Positions 6,200 to 11,145 of a DNA stretch of 11,145 nt are shown here, in pieces. The translations under genes were made by a program, and so were the position numbers. A model generated the notes under the pieces. That model searched no databases and was not told where the DNA came from. It saw only the letters and a list, made by a program, of their open reading frames with translations. The stretch is from positions 1 to 11,145 of the forward strand of contig CAAGLV010000127.1 of assembly GCA_900770875.1 (NCBI GenBank), read 5' to 3'. This stretch comes from Flavobacteriales bacterium (GTDB lineage: Bacteria > Bacteroidota > Bacteroidia > Flavobacteriales > Weeksellaceae). Positions within the stretch are counted from its first letter, which is position 1. Each line of letters opens with the position of its first letter.

Positions 6200-7294
6200 A
6201 TGAAAGTAAAAGATTTTACATCAGCTCTAGAAGAAATTGCACCACTAAATTACGCCGAAGGTTTTGATAACGTTGGCTTATTAGTTGGCGATTATAACGA
6301 TGAGGTTACCAAAGTTTTAGTATGTTTAGATACAACGCCCGATGTGGTAGACGAAGCAATTAAAGAAGGTGCAAATTTAATTATCAGTTTTCATCCCATC
6401 GTTTTTTCGGGTTTAAAAAAATTAAACGGAAGCACTTATGTAGAACGTGCCGTAATAAAAGCCATTAAAAACGGAATAAATATTTATGCCACGCATACAG
6501 CTTTAGATAATTCGTTTGAAGGTGTAAACAGAGGAATTGTAAATCAATTGCAGTTAAAAAATGCCGAAGTTTTAATTCCGAAAAACGACACCTTAAAGCA
6601 ACTAATTACGTATGTACCAATTGCAAATGTAAACCAAGTAAAAGAAGCATTATACAATGCAGGCGCTGGTAAAATAGGTAACTACGATTCGTGTGGATAT
6701 TTAATAGAAGGAAAAGGTAATTTTCGTCCACTAAATGGTTCAAATCCAACAATAGGTACTATAGGTAAAATAGAAGAAGTAGCCGAAATACGCATCGAAG
6801 TTGTGGTGCCACAGCATGCCGAATCTGCTATTTTAAAAGCGTTATTTGCATCGCATCCATACGAAGAAATTGCATATAGTTTATATACATTAGCTAATAA
6901 AAATAAATATATCGGTTTAGGAATGGTTGGCGAATTAGAAGAAAAAATGTCCGAAGCCGATTTTATTGCTTATTTAAAAGAAAAAATGAATACGCCGTTG
7001 GTTCGTCATTCAAAATTTTTAAACAAGTCAATTAAAAAAATTGCTGTATTAGGAGGTTCGGGCGCGTTTGCAATTAAAAACGCAATACGTTCGGGAGCCG
7101 ACGCTTATATCACATCAGATTTAAAATATCACGAATTTTTTTCGGCCGAAGATCAAATTGTTTTAATGGATATTGGCCATTACGAGTCAGAACAATTTAC
7201 AATTAATTTAATTTCTTCGTATCTTAAAGAAAAATTTAGTAATTTTGTGGTCTTTAATTCCGGAATTATTACCAATCCTGTTAATTATAGTTAA
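6200..7294 (+). CDS. Nif3-like dinuclear metal-centre protein with inserted domain (YqfO type)
   Basis: A 364-residue member of the Nif3/YbgI family, a conserved cytoplasmic toroidal hexamer whose function is unsettled; the common label 'GTP cyclohydrolase 1 type 2' rests on limited evidence. The two halves of the Nif3 domain are residues 1 to about 125 and about 235-364. Between them lies the inserted domain found in the longer YqfO-like members (about 130-230, containing SHPYEEIAY). Metal-site residues seen: His65 in SFHPIVFSGLKKL, His99 and Asp103 in ATHTALDN, His327 and Glu331 in GHYESE. The usual His-His pair of the first motif is Phe64-His65 here, so one common ligand is missing; I recall similar FHP sequences in other flavobacteria, so this may be clade-typical rather than damage. 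It starts 10 bases after the acetyltransferase stop and is followed two bases later by the coiled-coil protein gene, a pairing I recall as common in Bacteroidota. Confidence 0.9.
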   Translation: MKVKDFTSALEEIAPLNYAEGFDNVGLLVGDYNDEVTKVLVCLDTTPDVVDEAIKEGANLIISFHPIVFSGLKKLNGSTYVERAVIKAIKNGINIYATHTALDNSFEGVNRGIVNQLQLKNAEVLIPKNDTLKQLITYVPIANVNQVKEALYNAGAGKIGNYDSCGYLIEGKGNFRPLNGSNPTIGTIGKIEEVAEIRIEVVVPQHAESAILKALFASHPYEEIAYSLYTLANKNKYIGLGMVGELEEKMSEADFIAYLKEKMNTPLVRHSKFLNKSIKKIAVLGGSGAFAIKNAIRSGADAYITSDLKYHEFFSAEDQIVLMDIGHYESEQFTINLISSYLKEKFSNFVVFNSGIITNPVNYS

Positions 7295-7296
7295 CT

Positions 7297-8082
7297 ATGT
7301 CAGATACAAATAATATTAAAGAAATGAGCGTTGAAGAAAAACTACGCGCATTATTCGATTTACAATTAATTGATTCACGTTTAGATGAAATTCGTAACAC
7401 AAGAGGAGAATTACCTTTAGAAGTTGAGGATTTAAAAGACGACGTGATTCAGATGGAAACGAGAATTCAGAAAATCGTTGACGAAACAAAAGGTTTGGAA
7501 GAAGAAATCAAATTAAAGAAAGAGGTAATTAAAAATGCCGAAGCTTTAATTAAAAAATATACGAAACAACAAGACAATGTTCGTAACAACCGCGAGTTTG
7601 ATGCTTTAGCAAAAGAAGTAGAATACCAAGGTTTAGAAATTGAATTAGCTGAGAAAAGAATTCGTGAGTTCAACATTAAAATTGAGCAAAAAAATCACCA
7701 AATCAAAGACGCTGAAACTAATTTAGAAGCTAAACGTGTACATTTAGGACACAAACAAGCAGAATTAGAAACGATTGTTAAGGATACAGAAAAAGAAGAA
7801 AATTTATTAATAAAATTATCTGCTGAGTATTCTGAAAAAATCGAAGCTCGTTTAATTCAGGCTTATAGCAGAATTCGTTCTTCTGTAAAAAATGGTTTAG
7901 CTGTTGTACCAGTAGAGCGTGGAGCATCTGCAGGATCGTTCTTTACAATTCCACCACAACGTCAGATGGATATTGCACAACGTAAAAAAATTATTACTGA
8001 TGAGCATTCGGGACGTATTTTAGTTGACTTAGAGTTAGCTGAAGAAGAAAGAGCAAAAATGGCAGATATTATCAACGGATAA
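7297..8082 (+). CDS. Coiled-coil protein of the 'C4-type zinc ribbon' family, lacking the cysteines
   Basis: A 261-residue protein of the HP0958/CT398-like family. Residues about 40-185 are highly charged with heptad spacing and form a long antiparallel coiled coil; QDNVRNNREFDALAKEVEYQ (92-111) at its turn is a family hallmark. The C-terminal region, where most families carry CxxC...CxxC, is preserved in outline (GLAVVPVERGASAGSFFTIPPQ, 200-221, and DEHSGRIL, 235-242), but all four cysteine positions are replaced, and the whole protein contains no cysteine. It therefore should not bind zinc in the usual way. Relatives act as scaffolds or chaperones for secretion and flagellar factors (HP0958 with RpoN and FlaA mRNA; CT398 with RpoN and type III secretion); what it does here is unknown. 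It is the last gene of the cluster, two bases after the Nif3 stop, and its transcript ends at the hairpin at 8099-8133. Confidence 0.85.
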   Translation: MSDTNNIKEMSVEEKLRALFDLQLIDSRLDEIRNTRGELPLEVEDLKDDVIQMETRIQKIVDETKGLEEEIKLKKEVIKNAEALIKKYTKQQDNVRNNREFDALAKEVEYQGLEIELAEKRIREFNIKIEQKNHQIKDAETNLEAKRVHLGHKQAELETIVKDTEKEENLLIKLSAEYSEKIEARLIQAYSRIRSSVKNGLAVVPVERGASAGSFFTIPPQRQMDIAQRKKIITDEHSGRILVDLELAEEERAKMADIING

Positions 8083-8098
8083 TACATGTTAACGATAT

Positions 8099-8133
8099 AA
8101 AAAAAGCATCAACATAAAGTTGATGCTTTTTTT
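8099..8133. terminator. Bidirectional terminator between convergent genes
   Basis: The stem AAGCATCAAC/GTTGATGCTT is extended by seven A on the left and seven T on the right around an ATAAA loop (8114-8118). Because the A run becomes a T run on the minus strand, the same hairpin can end the plus-strand operon and the minus-strand NADH dehydrogenase gene, which converge here with about 90 bases between their stops. Confidence 0.85.
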
Positions 8134-8173
8134 ATGGATTAAAACTTCGTAAAATAAAAAAAGAAGAAGCTAA

Positions 8174-9502
8174 TTAAGCTTCCTCCTTTTTATTACGATT
8201 TTTTGGAAATTTTCTGTAATCTTTGATGTTGTGTTTATAGTCTTTCTTTGTAGGACGAGTAATAATGCGTAATGCAGTATCGTCTGTAAAGAAAGATTGC
8301 ATCCAGTTTAAGAAAATGAATAATTTGTTACGTACGCTTAAGATTAACATTAAGTGTAAGAACATCCAAGTAAACCAAGCTAAACGACCTTGGAACGATA
8401 ATTTAGGTAAATCAACAACAGCACGGTATTTACCAACTGTAGCCATAGATCCTGGATCAGCGTATTCAAACTCTGTCCATTTGTCTTCCTTAACACCGTT
8501 TCCTAAAGCAATAAAGTTGTTTGCTAAAGTTAAACCTTGGTTAATTGCAACATTAGCTAATTGTGGATGACCATGAGGATATTTAGGCGTTTCCATGTAC
8601 GAGATATCACCAATAGCAAAGATATTATTAGTACCTTTTACTTTGTTGTGACGGTCTACAGTAATACGATTTCCTCGCTGAATAACTTCTTTGTCCGTAC
8701 CTTCAAGAATATTACCTGTAACTCCGGCTCCCCAAATTACAGTTTTAGTTTTGATGCTACGCCCGTCAGCTAAAGTAATCTCTTTACCATCGTAACCAGT
8801 TACACGTCCTTCAGTCCAAACATTAACACCCATTGTCTCTAAATACTCGCGCGATTTTTTGTGCGAAGCATCCGACATTGGTCCTAATAAATTTGGTCCA
8901 CCTTCAATTAAATAAATGTTTAAACCTGAAAAGTCAAAATCAGGGTAATCTTTCGGAAGAATTTTAGTTTTCATTTCTGCAATTGCACCAGAAAGCTCAA
9001 CTCCTGTTGGTCCTCCACCTACAACTACAATGTTCATGATCTCTTCTAACTCTTCTGGTGTTGCAGAATAAGCACTCTCAAAGTTTGTGATTAATCTATT
9101 CTTAAGCGTAATTGCTTCGTCTGTAGATTTCATTGGGAATGTTAATTCTTCAATTTGTTTGTTACCAAAGAAATTTGTGGTACATCCATTGGCTAAAACA
9201 AGGTAATCGTAAGAAAAATCTCCGATTGTTGTTTCAATTTCGTTTTTCTCTTTATTAATTCCTGTAACTTCTGCTAAACGAACTTGTATATTTTTGCTTC
9301 CTTGAAATACTTTACGTAATGGGAAAGAAATATTACTAGGTTCAATTCTGGCAGTTGCAACTTGGTAGAATAAAGGTTGAAATTGATGAAAGTTATAACG
9401 GTCTATAAGTGTAACAGAAAAGTTTGAGTTATTCTTCAATTTTCGAGCTAATCTAAGGCCTGCAAATCCAGCCCCTACGATGATAATCTTTTTCTTTTCC
9501 AA
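8174..9502 (-). CDS. ndh: Type II NADH:quinone oxidoreductase (NDH-2)
   Basis: A 442-residue membrane-attached flavoprotein that passes electrons from NADH to quinone without pumping protons. The N-terminal FAD site is IIIVGAGFAGLRLARKL (6-22). The NADH site is IVVVGGGPTGVELSGAIAEM (158-177). The second FAD motif is NIFAIGDIS (293-301), followed by the quinone-site region HPQLANVAINQG (312-323), a variant of the usual AQxxxxQ. The C-terminal segment 373-401 is hydrophobic and aromatic (WFTWMFLHLMLIL, LFIFLNWM), the expected peripheral membrane anchor, and a lysine-rich tail follows. The start is TTG at 9502: an in-frame TGA lies only two codons upstream and the dinucleotide fold begins at residue 6, so no ATG start is possible. 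It converges with the zinc-ribbon-family gene and diverges from the ene-reductase gene. Confidence 0.92.
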   Translation of the reverse strand: MEKKKIIIVGAGFAGLRLARKLKNNSNFSVTLIDRYNFHQFQPLFYQVATARIEPSNISFPLRKVFQGSKNIQVRLAEVTGINKEKNEIETTIGDFSYDYLVLANGCTTNFFGNKQIEELTFPMKSTDEAITLKNRLITNFESAYSATPEELEEIMNIVVVGGGPTGVELSGAIAEMKTKILPKDYPDFDFSGLNIYLIEGGPNLLGPMSDASHKKSREYLETMGVNVWTEGRVTGYDGKEITLADGRSIKTKTVIWGAGVTGNILEGTDKEVIQRGNRITVDRHNKVKGTNNIFAIGDISYMETPKYPHGHPQLANVAINQGLTLANNFIALGNGVKEDKWTEFEYADPGSMATVGKYRAVVDLPKLSFQGRLAWFTWMFLHLMLILSVRNKLFIFLNWMQSFFTDDTALRIITRPTKKDYKHNIKDYRKFPKNRNKKEEA

Positions 9503-9525
9503 AATTCACTTTTTCTGTAAAATTA

Positions 9526-9534
9526 CAAAGTTTA
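9526..9534 (-). promoter_or_regulatory. Weak candidate -7 element for ndh
   Basis: On the minus strand TAAACTTTG (9534 to 9526) resembles the Bacteroidota -7 element TAnnTTTG but has three bases instead of two in the variable part. It would give a leader of roughly 15-20 bases before the TTG start. A second copy of the same irregular form, TATTCTTTG, lies at 9555 to 9547, exactly 21 bases upstream. No TTG at the right distance was found for either. Confidence 0.2.
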
Positions 9535-9619
9535 TAATGTATAATGCAAAGAATATACGGTTTTTTTGTAAAATTTTTAAAGCGAATAAATTAGTTTATT
9601 GAATTATAGTTAGTTGTGT

Positions 9620-9645
9620 AAATGATGTTTTACATCATTTTTTTT
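9620..9645 (+). promoter_or_regulatory. Perfect 9-bp inverted repeat with T run in the ene-reductase leader
   Basis: AAATGATGT at 9620-9628 and ACATCATTT at 9632-9640 form a perfect dyad around TTT, and the last three T run on to make eight T in total (9638-9645). It lies 50 bases before the ene-reductase ATG. Two readings fit: an operator for a dimeric repressor controlling the ene-reductase operon, or a weak intrinsic terminator/attenuator (only two G-C pairs). No regulator gene is in the window. Confidence 0.45.
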
Positions 9646-9690
9646 AAACCATTTTTTAGTTCTATTTTTAAATTTAAAAACCTAATAAAA

Positions 9691-10764
9691 ATGACTTTAT
9701 TATTTGAACCGATAGCGATTAACGAATCAATAATTTTAAAGAATCGACTTGTAATGTCTCCGATGTGTCAGTATTCTGCAATAGACGGATATCCTAACAA
9801 TTGGCATTTTGTACATTACACAACTAGAGCAATAGGAGGTGTTGGATCTATAATTTTAGAAGCTACTGCTGTTTCGCCAGAAGGGCGAATTTCGTATGGC
9901 GATTTAGGAATTTGGAATGACGAGCAGGCAGATGCTTATATCGATTTAGTCGACGAAATCAAAAAATACAATTGCGTACCAGGTATACAGTTAGCACATG
10001 CTGGTAGAAAAGCAAGTTGTGGAAAACCTTGGATAGATTATCATCAAATTAAACCAAACGAAGTAAATGGATGGAAAACAGTTTCTTCGTCGGATATACC
10101 TTTTTACGTAACCGATCATGCGCCAATTGCTTTAAGTAAAACCGAAATTTTTAAAGTTATCGACGATTTTAAACAAGCTGCAAAAAGAGCTGTAAAAGCA
10201 GGATTCGAGATTCTAGAAATTCATGCTGCACATGGTTATTTAATTCACCAATTTTTTTCGCCATTAATCAATAAAAGAGACGATGAATATGGTGGAAGTT
10301 TCGAAAACAGAATCCGTTTTGTTGTAGAAATCGTAAAAGAAATAAAATCGGTTTTAACTACACAATCGTTATGGATACGTATATCTGCAACCGATTGGGC
10401 CGAAGGTGGATGGAATTTAGACGAAAGTAAAAAATTAGCGCTTATTTTACAAGATTTAGGAGTTGATGTTATTGATGTTTCTACTGGAGGAGCGGTTGAA
10501 CACCAACAAATTAAAATCGAAAAAGAATATCAAGTTCCTTTTGCTAAAGCGATTAAAGAAGAATCTTCATTAAAAGTTGGTGCTGTTGGTTTAATAGAAA
10601 CAGCAACCGAAGCCGAAACAATTTTAAAAGAAGAAAAAGCCGATTTAATATTTATTGGAAGAGCACTTTTAAGAAATCCATATTTTGCCTTAACTGCTTC
10701 TATCGATTTAGCAGAAGAAATAAAATGGCCAAATCAGTACGAACGCAGTAAACCTAAAAAGTAA
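9691..10764 (+). CDS. Old yellow enzyme family ene-reductase, YqjM/NamA class
   Basis: A 357-residue FMN-dependent cytoplasmic NAD(P)H oxidoreductase that reduces C=C bonds of alpha,beta-unsaturated carbonyls. Motifs of the thermophilic-like (YqjM) class are complete: MSPMCQYS places Cys26 and Tyr28 at the same numbers as in YqjM; GIQLAHAGRK is at 98-107 with Gln100; EIHAAHGYLIHQFFSP holds His178, His181 and Tyr183; NKRDDEYGGSFENR is the usual FMN-site segment; IGRALLRNPYF follows; and QYER near the C-terminus provides the arginine finger contributed to the neighbouring subunit. The start at the ATG at 9691 is preferred because it reproduces the YqjM numbering. The earlier in-frame ATG at 9622 would add 23 Phe/Ile/Lys-rich residues and lies inside the inverted repeat. 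The VOC gene begins one base after the stop, so the two are co-translated. Likely roles are electrophile detoxification or general reduction; the physiological substrate is unknown. Confidence 0.92.
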   Translation: MTLLFEPIAINESIILKNRLVMSPMCQYSAIDGYPNNWHFVHYTTRAIGGVGSIILEATAVSPEGRISYGDLGIWNDEQADAYIDLVDEIKKYNCVPGIQLAHAGRKASCGKPWIDYHQIKPNEVNGWKTVSSSDIPFYVTDHAPIALSKTEIFKVIDDFKQAAKRAVKAGFEILEIHAAHGYLIHQFFSPLINKRDDEYGGSFENRIRFVVEIVKEIKSVLTTQSLWIRISATDWAEGGWNLDESKKLALILQDLGVDVIDVSTGGAVEHQQIKIEKEYQVPFAKAIKEESSLKVGAVGLIETATEAETILKEEKADLIFIGRALLRNPYFALTASIDLAEEIKWPNQYERSKPKK

Positions 10765-10765
10765 G

Positions 10766-11145
10766 ATGTTAAATTTAAAAAGTATTCATCATATTGCAAT
10801 TATTTGTTCGGATTATCAAAAATCAAAAACGTTTTATGTTTCGATTTTAGGGCTTAAAATTTTGCAAGAAGTTTATAGAGAAAGTAGAGATTCTTATAAA
10901 TTAGATTTAGCTTTGCAGCAAAATTACGTTATCGAGTTATTCTCGTTCCCTAATCCACCCAAAAGAACTTCGCGTCCCGAAGCTGCTGGTTTAAGACATT
11001 TAGCTTTTGGTGTAGAGGATATAGAGGCGAGCATAGATTATTTAAACGATAATGGAGTAGAAACAGAACCCATACGTATCGACGAATATACGGGTAAAAA
11101 ATTTACTTTTTTCGAAGATCCAGATGGTTTGCCTTTAGAATTATA
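10766..11145 (+). CDS. VOC family metalloprotein, YaeR/GloA2-like (3' end cut by window)
   Basis: The first 126 complete codons of a small vicinal-oxygen-chelate protein, cut within codon 127; the family is about 130 residues, so only a few residues are missing. The translation begins MLNLKSIHHIAII and continues with SKTFYVSILGLK, EVYRESRDSYKLDLAL, YVIELFSFPNPPKRTSRPEAAGLRHLAF and FTFFEDPDGLPLEL, very close to E. coli YaeR (GloA2) as I remember it. Expected metal ligands are present: a His at 8 or 9, Glu57, His78 and Glu125. Family members resemble glyoxalase I, but YaeR-type proteins have no well-established substrate. The ATG lies one base after the ene-reductase stop, so the two genes form an operon that may deal with reactive carbonyl compounds. 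The gene runs off the end of the window, so its terminator is not seen. Confidence 0.88.
   Translation, partial: MLNLKSIHHIAIICSDYQKSKTFYVSILGLKILQEVYRESRDSYKLDLALQQNYVIELFSFPNPPKRTSRPEAAGLRHLAFGVEDIEASIDYLNDNGVETEPIRIDEYTGKKFTFFEDPDGLPLEL

Noticed and set aside
8265..8773. Two plus-strand open frames antisense to ndh
   Set aside because: They are shadow frames of a strongly supported NDH-2 gene, with no start context or family-like sequence.
9622..9690. N-terminal extension of the ene-reductase from the ATG at 9622
   Set aside because: The added residues are Phe/Ile/Lys-rich without family similarity, the ATG lies inside the palindrome, and the ATG at 9691 gives the YqjM residue numbering exactly.
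1..11145. CRISPR arrays, tRNA or rRNA genes, insertion sequences, phage genes
   Set aside because: No spaced direct repeats, cloverleaf pattern, rRNA sequence, transposase or integrase motif was seen on either strand. The window reads as ordinary chromosomal genes rather than a new defence or mobile system.

Overview
This window looks like a chromosomal segment from a low-GC member of the Bacteroidota, order Flavobacteriales, most likely family Weeksellaceae (the Empedobacter/Elizabethkingia/Chryseobacterium group). The reasons are the AT-rich DNA, the lack of Shine-Dalgarno-like starts, one good match to the Bacteroidota promoter form TTG-N(17-23)-TAnnTTTG, and protein sequences close to my recollection of flavobacterial families, above all a GH109 glycosidase very like the Elizabethkingia enzyme. 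The genus is an inference. No mobile element, CRISPR array, tRNA or rRNA was seen.

Layout. (1) 120-911: a secreted DUF4331 protein with clearly different base composition, then a strong hairpin terminator. (2) 1068-1787: peptidase E with its own promoter and terminator. (3) 1831-2352: a PaiA-like polyamine N-acetyltransferase. (4) 2426-8082: six tightly packed plus-strand genes that look like one operon: a Tat-exported GH109 alpha-N-acetylgalactosaminidase, a sugar-1-phosphate nucleotidyltransferase, an APH-fold sugar kinase, a RimJ/RimL-type acetyltransferase, a Nif3-like metal protein and a cysteine-free member of the 'C4 zinc ribbon' coiled-coil family. The first four genes overlap or nearly touch, and the cluster ends in a bidirectional terminator. 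(5) 8174-9502, minus strand: a type II NADH dehydrogenase that must start at a non-ATG codon. (6) 9691 to the end, plus strand: an old-yellow-enzyme ene-reductase of the YqjM class and, one base later, a YaeR/GloA2-like VOC protein cut by the window edge. A perfect 21-bp palindrome followed by a T run lies in the ene-reductase leader.

How the genes may work together. The glycosidase, nucleotidyltransferase and kinase form a plausible amino-sugar salvage route: GalNAc released outside the cytoplasm, phosphorylated at C1, then converted to a UDP-sugar. This resembles the AmgK/MurU logic of MurNAc recycling or the NahK logic of HexNAc use. It is an inference from adjacency and family, and no transporter is present in the window. 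The ene-reductase/VOC pair and the divergent NADH dehydrogenase form a redox and electrophile-handling group. Most genes are familiar families. The more unusual points are the cysteine-free 'zinc ribbon', a His-to-Phe change at a usual Nif3 metal ligand, the forced TTG start of the NADH dehydrogenase, the palindrome at 9620-9640, and the composition break at the first gene.
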